DNA of 64,000 bases from positions 3,596,001 to 3,660,000 of the forward strand of contig OZ244154.1 in NCBI GenBank assembly GCA_965216335.1, in the 5' to 3' direction. The stretch's first letter is position 1. Every line of letters starts with the position of its first letter. The translations under genes were made by a program, and so were the position numbers. The notes under the pieces were generated by a model. The model had not been told where the DNA came from. It did not search any database and worked only from the letters and a program-made list of their open reading frames with translations. This DNA comes from JAHEJE01 sp965216335. Lineage in GTDB: Bacteria; Pseudomonadota; Alphaproteobacteria; Rhizobiales; Aestuariivirgaceae. Positions 1 through 8,722 of this stretch are shown piece by piece.

Positions 1-1
1 C

Positions 2-94
2 TCAGCCGATGGCCGCGATGGAACCCTTCTGCTGACCCCGGCAACGCATGGCACCGACGGGTTCTTCATTGCCGTGCTGGCCAGAACGCGCTGA
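2..94 (+). CDS. C-terminal end of RsmB-like rRNA cytosine methyltransferase (partial)
   Basis: Only the last 30 codons are inside the window; the gene begins upstream of base 1. The readable tail ends in GTDGFFIAVLARTR followed by TGA at 92-94. A GTDGFF-A-L ending is the usual C-terminus of the RsmB/Sun family, which makes 5-methylcytosine in 16S rRNA using S-adenosylmethionine. The catalytic part is not visible, so the call rests on this short tail alone. Confidence 0.6.
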   Translation, partial: SADGRDGTLLLTPATHGTDGFFIAVLARTR

Positions 95-386
95 TCCCGT
101 TTGATTGAAAAGTGTTCTGCCTGCGGGGTAGATATGTCACGTCTGGCATGCAAGGCGGCGCCGGTCTTGTGTCAATAGCGACATCCGGCCAGCACAATGT
201 CGCAAACAGCCTTTTTGACACAAAGAGATCACAAATTCTCCTGCACCCAGATCGAATTGTGCCGCGGATAAAACATCAGCTGTCACCATAACCCCATGAC
301 AGATGGGGAGTGTTGAAGCCGGCCTCATCGATCAGTGGACATAAACCGCTGAATGCTGGCTTCCAGAAGTGTATTGGAGACGCATT

Positions 387-605
387 ATGAAAAAGATACT
401 CGCCGCATTGGCCGTATCGGTACTTGCCATTTCCGCTGCCCACGCCGCTGAGTTGTCGGAAGTTGACACCGATGGCAATGGAACCGTGAGCATGGAAGAA
501 GCCAAAGCCGCCATGCCAGATATCGACGAAGACGCCTTCAACGGCGCCGATGCCGATGGCGATGGCCAACTGAACGCAGAAGAGTTCGCGGCTCTCTCAG
601 GCTAA
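387..605 (+). CDS. small exported EF-hand calcium-binding protein
   Basis: 72 residues. An N-terminal signal peptide (Met-Lys-Lys, hydrophobic core, Ala-His-Ala-Ala cleavage region near residue 20) is followed by two EF-hand loops, DTDGNGTVSMEE and DADGDGQLNAEE, both with Asp/Asn at the calcium-coordinating positions and a terminal Glu. It should be a periplasmic or secreted calcium-binding protein. The ATG at 387 was chosen over an upstream in-frame start at 369 because GGAGA lies seven bases before it and the signal peptide then begins canonically. A strong terminator follows at 672-697, so it is probably monocistronic. Confidence 0.8.
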   Translation: MKKILAALAVSVLAISAAHAAELSEVDTDGNGTVSMEEAKAAMPDIDEDAFNGADADGDGQLNAEEFAALSG

Positions 606-671
606 GACTTGATCTGGCAGGTGCTCTCCCCCCGCCCCCGAAACCGCACGCCTGCCAGATGCGAATTTTCA

Positions 672-697
672 CCCGGTATGCTGTCAAGCATACCGGG
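672..697 (+). terminator. Rho-independent terminator
   Basis: Perfect 11-bp inverted repeat (CCCGGTATGCT with AGCATACCGGG) around a 4-base loop, followed by CTTTGTT. It lies after the EF-hand gene and directly before the end of the convergent gene, so it may serve both. Confidence 0.8.
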
Positions 698-702
698 CTT
701 TG

Positions 703-1482
703 TTATTTCGAGCCGTCGTCGCTTTGTCCTTCGATCCCGAACGGGAACTGCTTGTCCGGCGTGCGGTATCCCCACAGGTGGTAGTGGTTCTTGTCGTCCA
801 CCAGGCGCGACACTTTGGGATAGATCTCGATAGCCTCGCACTCCGGGCCGAGCAGCTCGTTCTTGATCTGCTGGAAGTGACTCCAGTTGTGGATCGGCTG
901 GCGGTCGATGCGCCGGATCATCAGGTGGGCGCCCTGTTCGGCCATGAACTCGATGTTCACCTGGTAGAGGTTGTTCACGTAGACCGCCTGGGCCTTCATC
1001 CACTCGATCTGATCCGTGGCCTGCTCGTGGGTCAGACCGCTGGCGGCCATGGCCTCTTCTACGGTGGGAATATCCATCTCGGCGCGTTCGAACGGCGTCA
1101 TCTGTTCCGACTTGATCAGCGCGGCAACCTGCTCGCCGACACTTGACCCCGGTGCGACCGCCGAAAGGTCTTCGTCCTTCTGCACCACCTGATCGACGAT
1201 GTGGTCGACCGAGCGGTCCCCCATCATGTGCACGTCGATGCCGCGGAACTTGGCCACCCGGCGCATCGACTCGAACGCCCGGCGCTCATCGCGGTTGGTC
1301 GCCCGGGCATTGAGGATGACGATCAGCTTGGGATCAGCGGCATCGCTCAGCCAGCGGTTGACGACATTGGGGTCGAGCCCCTTGGCGACATTGAGGTCGA
1401 TGCCGAGCACATCGCCGCCGGACGCTTCGGCCAGGCCGTCGATGCGCTGGCGCGCGCCCTGATCAACGTGCAGGAAAATCAT
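703..1482 (-). CDS. conserved hypothetical protein with a phage-type DUF7694-like C-terminal domain
   Basis: 259 residues, no signal peptide or membrane segment. The C-terminal third (around residues 185-245) reads HLMIRRIDRQPIHNWSHFQQIKNELLGPE and then IYPKVSRLVDDKNHYHLW. It resembles the short DUF7694-type domain often found in phage and prophage proteins (Asp-x-x-Pro-x-x-Trp...Gln-x-x-Lys-Asn, then Tyr-Pro...Arg-Leu-Val-Asp...Tyr-His-Leu-Trp). The N-terminal part is not recognised. The ATG at 1482 has AAGGA ten bases upstream. The biochemical role is unknown. No other phage gene is adjacent, so it may be a domesticated or stray phage-type gene. Confidence 0.6.
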   Translation of the reverse strand: MIFLHVDQGARQRIDGLAEASGGDVLGIDLNVAKGLDPNVVNRWLSDAADPKLIVILNARATNRDERRAFESMRRVAKFRGIDVHMMGDRSVDHIVDQVVQKDEDLSAVAPGSSVGEQVAALIKSEQMTPFERAEMDIPTVEEAMAASGLTHEQATDQIEWMKAQAVYVNNLYQVNIEFMAEQGAHLMIRRIDRQPIHNWSHFQQIKNELLGPECEAIEIYPKVSRLVDDKNHYHLWGYRTPDKQFPFGIEGQSDDGSK

Positions 1483-1640
1483 GTCGGTTTGTTCCTTGAA
1501 TTTCGTGTGGCGCCCGTGATGGAAGATTTGACCGGTGACTTCAAGACAAAAACGGCCCCGCGCCCGGCAATGTGACGTGTCTGCAACAGTTTAGGCGGAA
1601 GTTGACCCTACGGCTTGTGCATTGCTCGTTCCTGTGGCAT

Positions 1641-1908
1641 TTAGAGCCTTTTTTGACAATACCGAGCCATTTGATGGGTCAAATTCGTTCAGCCCGACAA
1701 GCCATGTCGCGCCGCGCGATGTGGTGCATCGGGCAAGCGGCATGGCGCACCGGATGGGCGAATTTGTCCCACCGAAGGCCGGCTTTTCGCGCTCGCTGGA
1801 CAGCGTTAGGCGGCACTTGTGGTCAACCAGACCACGGCGCGCCGCCTGCCTAGCCAGCAAACGCGAAAAGCCGGTCAACTGGCTCGGTATTGTCAAAAAA
1901 GGCTCTAA
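1641..1908. repeat. nested palindromic intergenic element (MITE/RIME-like), about 268 bp
   Basis: The ends are a perfect 29-bp inverted repeat: 1641-1669, beginning TTAGAGCCTTTTTTGACA, against 1880-1908. Inside are further nested inverted repeats: 1675-1687 with 1759-1771 (12 of 13 matches) and 1779-1791 with 1862-1874 (13 of 13). The outermost bases are TTAGAG...CTCTAA, so a TA dinucleotide flanks GAGCC at each side. Open frames through the element are artefacts of its symmetry. The rest of the 1483-2202 gap holds no convincing gene. It resembles non-autonomous miniature inverted-repeat elements or rhizobial intergenic mosaic elements. No transposase is present. Confidence 0.7.
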
Positions 1909-2202
1909 CCCGCCACTCGGTGGCCCTTCGGCTGTCGGGAGAATTGAAGGAGCGTACCCATGATCAGTCATCGCAACACAGCGATGCCAGCCCACCGCAC
2001 CAGCCTCATGGCCGCGGAACGGGGCCCCGTGCGCTACAACGCTTTTGCCTGCAAGTAGGCTTTAGGCGGCAAAACCCGGCAACGCCGGCATCCTTCCTCA
2101 TCACCTGATTTGAACTAGGCGCGCCCGGGACCGGGTGCTGCCCGAATTGAACGTTGGTTCGCGCGCCATTCGGCTCACGCGGGCCGCAGCAGGACATCCA
2201 TT

Positions 2203-3162
2203 ATGGATATCAAACTGGCAAACGAGATCATCGCCTGCCTGCCAAAGGATAGGACGGTGTTCGACTACTACAAGGACCGCTACGCGGTGATGCTGCTCGA
2301 GCGTGTCGCCGGCGACGGCATGGCGATTGCCGACATCAAGCAAACCCGCTACGCCAAGCTGCTCAACCGGCCGCTCGTCAAGGACGTCGTCGCCCGCAAG
2401 GGCGACGGCATGCTGACCCGGGACGACCTGATCTACGTCTACCCGCCCGGCGAGGTCGAGCATTATGTGCTGACGCTGGGGCTTTGGGGTTGGCGCAAGC
2501 ACGACTTCGGCTGTGATCAAACCTCCCGCAAGGGCGGCAACCTTGTGCTGCAGCTGAACTTTTCCGGCGAGCACGATGGGCACTATCGCAAGTTCATCGA
2601 CCCGGACAATAGACAGCCTTTCGCTGTCGATTCGCACCCGATCTGCAAGAAGGGACGCAACACCCTAGCCTGGGCCCGCATCGACATCGACCTCGATGCC
2701 GACGAGGCGCTGATTGAGGAAGTGCAGAACGACTGGCTGCGCGATGCAGAGAGCTACCTGCGCTGGGCCAGGACCCAATTGGGCCAGCCGGAGATAGCGC
2801 CGGCCGAACGCGCTGAAGTCACCGTCTACGGCATCAAGGCGCTGGATCTGGTCGAGTACGCCGAAAGCCGGCTCTACTTGCACAAGCAAATCTGGTCGGA
2901 AGCTATGCTGGCCGCGGCCATCTGGTTCCTCACCGAGGAAATCGGCATCGGCCATATCTGGTACCACGACTACGAAACCGGTGCCTGGCTGAAAAACATC
3001 GGATGGGCCAAGCCGCCACGCTCGCTCTACACCGATCTGCCAAAGCGCTTCTGCTTCGAGCGGACGACTGCCGCCCCGGCCTTCATCGCCGAAACCGCCC
3101 CCCGCCCGCTCAAGAAGCGCCTGAAATCAGGAAAGGAGCATTTCTGGCACATGGCCGCATAA
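2203..3162 (+). CDS. conserved hypothetical protein, function unknown
   Basis: 319 residues, not recognised. It is soluble-looking, with no signal peptide or transmembrane helix. It begins MDIKLANEIIACLPKDRTVFDYYKDRYAVMLL, a charged helical region, and is rich in aromatic residues (WGWRKHD around 96; HIWYHDYETGAWLKNIGW near 255). The tail is basic (PRPLKKRLKSGKEHF). ATG 2203 has AGGA about eight bases upstream. Codon use matches neighbours. It converges with the next gene across a G/C hairpin. The 720-bp region before it carries the palindromic element, so its promoter may lie close to that repeat. Confidence 0.65.
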   Translation: MDIKLANEIIACLPKDRTVFDYYKDRYAVMLLERVAGDGMAIADIKQTRYAKLLNRPLVKDVVARKGDGMLTRDDLIYVYPPGEVEHYVLTLGLWGWRKHDFGCDQTSRKGGNLVLQLNFSGEHDGHYRKFIDPDNRQPFAVDSHPICKKGRNTLAWARIDIDLDADEALIEEVQNDWLRDAESYLRWARTQLGQPEIAPAERAEVTVYGIKALDLVEYAESRLYLHKQIWSEAMLAAAIWFLTEEIGIGHIWYHDYETGAWLKNIGWAKPPRSLYTDLPKRFCFERTTAAPAFIAETAPRPLKKRLKSGKEHFWHMAA

Positions 3163-3169
3163 CAAAGCT

Positions 3170-3189
3170 GGGGGGAGCCCGTTCCCCCC
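3170..3189. terminator. hairpin between convergent genes
   Basis: GGGGGGA and TCCCCCC form a 7-bp stem with a 6-base loop exactly between two convergent stop codons. There is no clear T-run on either side, so termination is plausible but not certain. Confidence 0.45.
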
Positions 3190-3195
3190 GGCCCT

Positions 3196-4665
3196 TCACG
3201 CCTTCGAACGGTCGAGCCCCAGTTCCTCCCAGACCCAGGAGATGTCGTAGGCTGGAATACTATCCGTGGCCTGTCTTGCCAGGCTGTTCTCGTGCTGCTT
3301 GAGCCAGACGATGACGGCCTTGCGCCCTTGCGCGGTCTTGACATGCCGACGCGGCGATTGCCCGCCCAGCGCCGGAACCTCCTTGTCCAGCAGCTTGCGG
3401 TAATGCTCGTCCAAGAACTGTGCCATGACCTCGGCCTGGACTTCCGGATCGATTTCCTCCGCGTGTTCGTCCGGTTCCAGGATCGGGGTATCACTGTAGT
3501 GTGCCTCGGCCACCATTTCACCGAGGGTATCCGCCACCAATGCTGCAAGGCGGTTCCTGCGGTTTTCGGAGTTGCCCGAGACCTCGACGATACTGCCCCC
3601 AACCTCGATGTTGCCGATCACCGGCCGCGAGCCAATGAGTGCTGTCTGAATGATGATCGCACTCTCGGGCACTTCCGCGCCCGTTTCGGCGTTGGCGTCT
3701 TCATCGGCCAGCCAGTTCCAGAATGCCCGGCCGTCCTCGCCGCCTTCATCGGCGCGCGCGAACGCCTGCACGCTATCCAAGGCCGCAACCGCCTCCTGGC
3801 GCTTTCCGGCATTGATGACGAAGGACGCAAAACTGAAAGCGATTTCGTCGCCGTCGGTGTTGACATAAACGCGGGCACTTCCGGTCGCTTGCGCCAGGTA
3901 GTAGTCGAGCCAAACGTAGATCACCAGCTCGGCCGTTTGCATCATCGCCACCAGATCCAGCATCGGCTCCATGAAGGTGCGTTCTTCTTCGCCCATCTCT
4001 TCCTGGGCGGCGCGTTCGGCAAACTCTTCGCGCATGACGGAAATCTCGTCCACGACATCGTTCGCCATGCCGCGCGTCAACGGCAACAGGCTGCCGGTGA
4101 ACATCGGTCTGCCGTTCACCTCCACCAGGCGCGCCGCCACGCAATCCCAGATCTTCAGACCCTTCGATCCCGACTTCTCGTTGACGACCACGGGCTCTCC
4201 GCCCATCAGCAGGTCGCGCACGGTGATGTTCCGGCCCGGGTTGACGTCGGTCACCTCGAACACGCTGACGGGCGTATCGCGCAGTGCTTCCAGGTAGTGC
4301 TTTGCCGTGGCGCTCTCACGGTACCCGCGCCGCGCCAGGTAGTCGTCAATGACCGTCGTCAGATTGTCGTCTTCAAGGTCGAGGTCGAGATCGTATGGCG
4401 CGTCGGCCTCCTCGCCGGGCAGGTCGGCGAATGGATCGTTACCGTTAGGCGAAACCGGCTCGGTGAGCGCGCACTCGGTCAGAAAGTTTGACAGCATGAA
4501 CATGCCGCTGTCGCCAAGCAGTTTGGGCAGCATTGCCGGCTCCACGCCATGCTCGGCACAGGCTTCTGCGAGGAACTTCTGAAAAATGTGGTCAAGCACC
4601 CACGACCACTCGTCGCGATTCAGCCACTGCTCGATCCGGCCGGATGTTTTCGCCATGCTGGACAT
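3196..4665 (-). CDS. conserved hypothetical acidic protein with an MbcA/ParS-like C-terminal segment
   Basis: 489 residues from the ATG at 4665; an upstream in-frame ATG at 4710 is less likely because GGAGG lies 11 bases before 4665. The protein is strongly acidic in the first third (DLDLDLEDDN). Near the C-terminus it has ALGGQSPRRHVKTAQGR, which resembles the conserved LGG-x-[ST]-P-R...T-x-x-G-R core of MbcA/ParS/Xre-type toxin-binding domains and similar segments in SEC-C proteins. No catalytic motif or membrane segment is visible and the function is unknown. It is transcribed toward the preceding gene and away from guaA. Confidence 0.6.
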   Translation of the reverse strand: MSSMAKTSGRIEQWLNRDEWSWVLDHIFQKFLAEACAEHGVEPAMLPKLLGDSGMFMLSNFLTECALTEPVSPNGNDPFADLPGEEADAPYDLDLDLEDDNLTTVIDDYLARRGYRESATAKHYLEALRDTPVSVFEVTDVNPGRNITVRDLLMGGEPVVVNEKSGSKGLKIWDCVAARLVEVNGRPMFTGSLLPLTRGMANDVVDEISVMREEFAERAAQEEMGEEERTFMEPMLDLVAMMQTAELVIYVWLDYYLAQATGSARVYVNTDGDEIAFSFASFVINAGKRQEAVAALDSVQAFARADEGGEDGRAFWNWLADEDANAETGAEVPESAIIIQTALIGSRPVIGNIEVGGSIVEVSGNSENRRNRLAALVADTLGEMVAEAHYSDTPILEPDEHAEEIDPEVQAEVMAQFLDEHYRKLLDKEVPALGGQSPRRHVKTAQGRKAVIVWLKQHENSLARQATDSIPAYDISWVWEELGLDRSKA

Positions 4666-4823
4666 TCTTCTGACAGCCTCCGATTCGCATGCACCTAGAG
4701 TTGCCGCCATTTTAACGCCTGGGGTCTGCCGGTGTCTTCGGCCGATTGCGGTTATCCAGCACGAAATCGCCGCACGGCAACTGCTGTGTTGCAGTTTGGC
4801 TGAAGTTTCTGTACCTCCTCGCC

Positions 4824-6371
4824 ATGACAGACAAAATCCTCATCATCGACTTCGGCTCACAGGTCACCCAGCTCATAGCGCGGCGGGTGCGTGAGGCGGG
4901 GGTTTATTCGGAAATCGTTCCCTTCCAATCGGCTGAAGCCGCGCTCGAATGGGACGGGCTGAAGGGCATCATCCTGTCCGGCGGACCGGCCTCGGTGCTG
5001 GAAGGCCAGAGCCCGCGCGCGCCCGACAAGGTGTTCAGGATGGGCCTGCCGGTGCTCGGCATCTGCTATGGCGAGCAGGTGATGTGCGAACAGCTCGGCG
5101 GTACCGTCGAGGCGTCCGACCACCGCGAGTTCGGCCGCGCTTTCCTCAAGGTCGAAGAACGCTGCGCCCTATTCGACGGCGTGTGGGCCGAGGGCGAGAA
5201 GCACCAGGTGTGGATGAGTCACGGCGACCGGGTGACCGCGCTGCCGGACGGCTTCAAGGTCGTTGGCACATCGGTCGGGGCGCCGGTCGCGGCAATCTGC
5301 GACGAGCACCGCCAGTTCTACGCCGTGCAATTCCACCCCGAAGTCGTGCACACGCCGGACGGCGGCAAGCTCTACCGCAACTTCGTCCTGGAAATCTGCG
5401 GCTGTGCCGGCGACTGGTCGATGGCCTCGTTCAAGGACGACGCGATCCACCGCATCAAGCAGCAGGTCGGCTTTGATCGGGTGATCTGCGGTCTGTCCGG
5501 CGGTGTCGACTCATCCGTCGTCGCGGTGCTGCTGCACGAGGCGATCGGCGAGCAACTCACCTGCATCTTCGTCGATCACGGCCTGATGCGCGCCGGCGAG
5601 GCCGACGAGGTCGTCCACCTGTTCCGCGAGGCCTACAACATCCCGCTGGTGCACGTCGATGCCGAGGATATGTTCGTCGGCGCGCTCGAAGGCGTCAGCG
5701 ACCCTGAAACCAAACGCAAGACCATTGGCAAGCTGTTCATCGATGTTTTCGAAGCCGAAGCCAAGAAAATCGGCGGCGCAAGTTTCCTCGCCCAGGGCAC
5801 GCTCTATCCGGACGTCATCGAGAGCGTCAGCTTCACCGGCGGTCCGTCGGTGACCATCAAGTCGCACCACAATGTCGGCGGCCTGCCGGAACGCATGAAC
5901 ATGGACCTGGTCGAGCCGCTGCGCGAGCTGTTCAAGGACGAGGTGCGCGAGCTGGGCCGCGAACTCGGCCTGCCCGATCACTTCGTCGGCCGTCACCCGT
6001 TCCCCGGCCCGGGCCTGGCCATCCGGGTGCCGGGCGCGATCACCCGCGACAAGCTGGACATCCTCCGGAAAGCCGATGCCATCTATCTCGACGAGATCAG
6101 GCAGGCCGGCCTGTATGACGCCATCTGGCAGGCCTTCGCCGTGCTGCTGCCGGTGCAGACCGTCGGCGTCATGGGCGACGGCCGCACCTACGACTATGTC
6201 TGCGCCCTAAGAGCCGTCACCTCGACCGACGGCATGACGGCGGACTACTACCACTTCGACCACGACTTCCTGAGCCACACCGCCACCCGCATCATCAACG
6301 AGGTCAGGGGCATCAACCGGGTAGTCTACGACGTAACGTCGAAGCCGCCGGGCACGATCGAGTGGGAGTGA
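4824..6371 (+). CDS. guaA: GMP synthase (glutamine-hydrolysing)
   Basis: Converts XMP to GMP with ATP and glutamine, the last step of guanine nucleotide synthesis. 515 residues, the normal length. The class I amidotransferase domain (about 1-195) has the catalytic Cys81 in GICYGEQ and the His171/Glu173 pair in FHPE. The ATP-pyrophosphatase domain has the PP-loop SGGVDSS at 225-231, and the C-terminal dimerisation domain ends RVVYDVTSKPPGTIEWE, a typical GuaA ending. The ATG at 4824 starts the canonical MTDKILIIDFGSQ; an in-frame upstream ATG at 4746 would add a non-conserved extension. No purine riboswitch could be recognised upstream. guaB is not adjacent. Confidence 0.97.
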   Translation: MTDKILIIDFGSQVTQLIARRVREAGVYSEIVPFQSAEAALEWDGLKGIILSGGPASVLEGQSPRAPDKVFRMGLPVLGICYGEQVMCEQLGGTVEASDHREFGRAFLKVEERCALFDGVWAEGEKHQVWMSHGDRVTALPDGFKVVGTSVGAPVAAICDEHRQFYAVQFHPEVVHTPDGGKLYRNFVLEICGCAGDWSMASFKDDAIHRIKQQVGFDRVICGLSGGVDSSVVAVLLHEAIGEQLTCIFVDHGLMRAGEADEVVHLFREAYNIPLVHVDAEDMFVGALEGVSDPETKRKTIGKLFIDVFEAEAKKIGGASFLAQGTLYPDVIESVSFTGGPSVTIKSHHNVGGLPERMNMDLVEPLRELFKDEVRELGRELGLPDHFVGRHPFPGPGLAIRVPGAITRDKLDILRKADAIYLDEIRQAGLYDAIWQAFAVLLPVQTVGVMGDGRTYDYVCALRAVTSTDGMTADYYHFDHDFLSHTATRIINEVRGINRVVYDVTSKPPGTIEWE

Positions 6372-6376
6372 TTTGG

Positions 6377-6396
6377 CCGGCTTGGTGCCCAGCCGG
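6377..6396. terminator. weak hairpin between convergent genes
   Basis: CCGGCT and AGCCGG pair across an 8-base loop between the guaA stop and the convergent oxygenase stop. No T-run follows. It could be a weak bidirectional terminator. Confidence 0.3.
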
Positions 6397-6404
6397 AACA
6401 TGGG

Positions 6405-7535
6405 TCAGGCATACCCCATCGCCCTGACAATCAGCGCGTGGAAATGATGCACGGCGTGCTCTGAGGTGTGGCCGCGTTCGGCATCGATAATGAACCGGCC
6501 CTGGTTGTAGCCCAGCGAATGCAGGCCCTTTTGAACAGTCTCCACAAGGTTCACATCCTCCGGGCCGAGCACGTTCTGGAAATAGTCGAGCGCCGCCGTT
6601 TCCGTGTCGCTCAGTTCATCGTTCGGTGAATAATAGGCAAACACCTGATGCGTCAGTTCCGGCGCGGTCGGCAGGAACGTGAAGCTGAAAACACCGCCGG
6701 TTCCCGGAAAGATGCCAAAGGCCAGGGCTGGGAACAGGTAGGCGGTGACATTGGTCTGCGGCTGGCCGCCGTCATCGAAGCCGTAGGCGCAATTACTCGC
6801 CCGGCAGGTGCCGTACTGCACCGACCAGTTCTCATGTGTTTCGACCTGGTATGTGGACATGTCCACCAGATCGACAAACGCCTTGTGCGCCGGCGCGCAA
6901 TGGTAGCACTCGAGCAGGTTGTCACCGACATTCTTCCAGTTGCCGGCAATGTCGAACACGATCTCGCGTGCCGGGCGAAGCTCGTCGATCCCGGGGCAGT
7001 GGTGCCGCATGAGCTCTTCCACGCCGGCATAGACGTCCGCAATCGGCCGTGCCTTGGGATCGAGGTTGACGAACACGAACCCGCACAGTGTATCGACCGC
7101 CACCTGAGGCAGCGCGAAGTCCGTCTTGCAGAAGCTCTTTACCGTGTCCGAATGCGGCGCTGCTCTCAGCGCCCCCGACGTGTCGTACGCCCAGGCATGA
7201 TAGGGGCAGGTGATCAGGTTCTTCAGTTTGCCCTTGCCGGAAACCAGCAGATGGCCGCGGTGCTGGCACACGTTGAAGAAGCCGCGCAGTTCGCCGTCCT
7301 TGCCGCGTGCCACAAAAACGTGCTGCCCGGCAATCTCCGCTGTTACATATTGCCCAGGCTCCGCCAGTTCGCTCGCATGCCCCACGATCATCCAGGATTT
7401 CTGGAAGATCGCCTTCTTCTCGGCTTCAAGTTCATCCGGGCAGAAATAGCGCTCCGCCGGTATCGTGTAGGAGACTTCGGGATTGAGATCGAACAGGTCG
7501 ATCTCGCGGTCGGGGCGTTTGTAGAGCTGATCCAT
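6405..7535 (-). CDS. Rieske non-haem iron oxygenase, alpha subunit
   Basis: 376 residues. The N-terminal Rieske [2Fe-2S] ligands are Cys90-x-His92 and Cys110-x-x-His113. The catalytic domain carries the mononuclear iron set Glu209/His212/His217 within NLLECYHCAPAH and probably Asp327, so the electron-transfer and oxygenation centres are intact. The LECYHC-x3-H pattern is like the quaternary-ammonium oxygenases (carnitine CntA and glycine/proline betaine demethylases), so demethylation or cleavage of a trimethylated or betaine-type substrate is a reasonable inference; the substrate is not proven. No reductase partner is adjacent, so one must come from elsewhere. The AraC regulator gene 57 bp upstream on the same strand is the obvious candidate controller. 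Confidence 0.9.
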   Translation of the reverse strand: MDQLYKRPDREIDLFDLNPEVSYTIPAERYFCPDELEAEKKAIFQKSWMIVGHASELAEPGQYVTAEIAGQHVFVARGKDGELRGFFNVCQHRGHLLVSGKGKLKNLITCPYHAWAYDTSGALRAAPHSDTVKSFCKTDFALPQVAVDTLCGFVFVNLDPKARPIADVYAGVEELMRHHCPGIDELRPAREIVFDIAGNWKNVGDNLLECYHCAPAHKAFVDLVDMSTYQVETHENWSVQYGTCRASNCAYGFDDGGQPQTNVTAYLFPALAFGIFPGTGGVFSFTFLPTAPELTHQVFAYYSPNDELSDTETAALDYFQNVLGPEDVNLVETVQKGLHSLGYNQGRFIIDAERGHTSEHAVHHFHALIVRAMGYA

Positions 7536-7592
7536 GGCTCACCTTCCTTTGCGCCATGCTACCCCAACCGGGCAGGCGCGAAAAGCGTCCGC

Positions 7593-8654
7593 TCAGGTAT
7601 TCGCCGCGACCCGCATCTGCCGGCGGAAGGTCGCTGGGGCAAAGTCGCAATGCTTCTTGAATGCCCGGCTGAACGCCGCCTCGGAACCATAGCCGACGCT
7701 TTCCGCCACATGGATGATCGGCTCGCTGGAATGTGCCAGTTTCTGCTGCGCCAGCTGCATGCGCCAGTGGGTGATGTAGCCGAGCGGCGTCACCGTCATG
7801 CGTGAGGAAAACCGGGTCGCAAATGAGGTCCGTGACATGCCGGCGATCCGCGCCAGCTCCTCCAGCGTCCAGTTGTGCGCCGGATCGGCATGGATCGCCG
7901 TCAGCGCCCGCGCGATTTGCGGATCGGCGAACCCGGCCATCACCGGGCGCGCCGCGCCATCGCCGTTCAAATAGGCTCTCAGGGCCTGCGCGAAGATGAT
8001 CTCCGACAGCTTCAGGGCAATCAGGTCGCCGCCCATCTGCGCCCGTCCGGCTTCGGTACCGATCACCCGCAGGGTGCTCTCCATCCACCGTCCCGCTGCT
8101 TCTCCGTAGTTCTCGATGTGGATATGGTCCGGCAGCGCATCGAGCAGCAGGTGAGAGGCATTGGCGTCAAACGAAAAATGACCGCACACCAGTTGCGTCT
8201 CATGATGGCTGCCCGGTTCCCCGTAGATCAGCGCGCCCTTGCCGGTGAAGCCGGATTGCTCGACCACCCGGTCAAGCGTCACCGCCAGGTTCTCCGTTTC
8301 CGGATCGCAATAGAGCGTGTGCGCCGCACCGCGCGGAATGATCACCAGATCGCCCTGTTCCAGATGCACCGGCGGTGCTTGCGGGTCGATGCGCACCAGA
8401 CAGCGCCCCTTGTGGGCAAAGTGAAACCGCGACACGTTCTCGAACGCCGGCACCTTCACGCTCCACGGCGAGGTGAACGAGGTGCGGAAGTACAGCGTTC
8501 CCGACAGTTTCAGGCTCGACAGAATATCGCTCAGCAGATCCAAGGCGGCTCTCCACAGTTGTCCGCCACTTTTATCAGGTGAGCGATTTTGCAACAAGAC
8601 GATGAACGATGGATCAAGAAAAGTGGATGAACGATCATTCAAATCATCGTCCAC
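7593..8654 (-). CDS. AraC-family transcriptional regulator with N-terminal cupin
   Basis: 353 residues. Residues about 50-230 form a cupin-type sensor domain, with the HLEQGDLVIIPRGAAHTL turn typical of this fold. The last 100 residues contain two helix-turn-helix motifs of the AraC/XylS type (WTLEELARIAGMSRTSFATRF and then IIHVAESVGYGSEAAFSRAFKKH). It probably senses a small molecule and controls the Rieske oxygenase gene that follows it on the same strand, an inference from position. The start is the first in-frame codon; the true start could lie some residues downstream because the extreme N-terminus is not conserved in the family. Confidence 0.88.
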   Translation of the reverse strand: MDDDLNDRSSTFLDPSFIVLLQNRSPDKSGGQLWRAALDLLSDILSSLKLSGTLYFRTSFTSPWSVKVPAFENVSRFHFAHKGRCLVRIDPQAPPVHLEQGDLVIIPRGAAHTLYCDPETENLAVTLDRVVEQSGFTGKGALIYGEPGSHHETQLVCGHFSFDANASHLLLDALPDHIHIENYGEAAGRWMESTLRVIGTEAGRAQMGGDLIALKLSEIIFAQALRAYLNGDGAARPVMAGFADPQIARALTAIHADPAHNWTLEELARIAGMSRTSFATRFSSRMTVTPLGYITHWRMQLAQQKLAHSSEPIIHVAESVGYGSEAAFSRAFKKHCDFAPATFRRQMRVAANT

Positions 8655-8722
8655 CGGTTCTTAAATCATCTCCGTCAGGCGGCCGCAGCGCCGTCACCCC
8701 ACGATTGAAGATGGAGAACCCC

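Noticed and set aside
1591..1995. 134-codon minus-strand and overlapping plus-strand frames through element 1
   Set aside because: Symmetric open frames over nested palindromes are expected; no ribosome site and no family resemblance.
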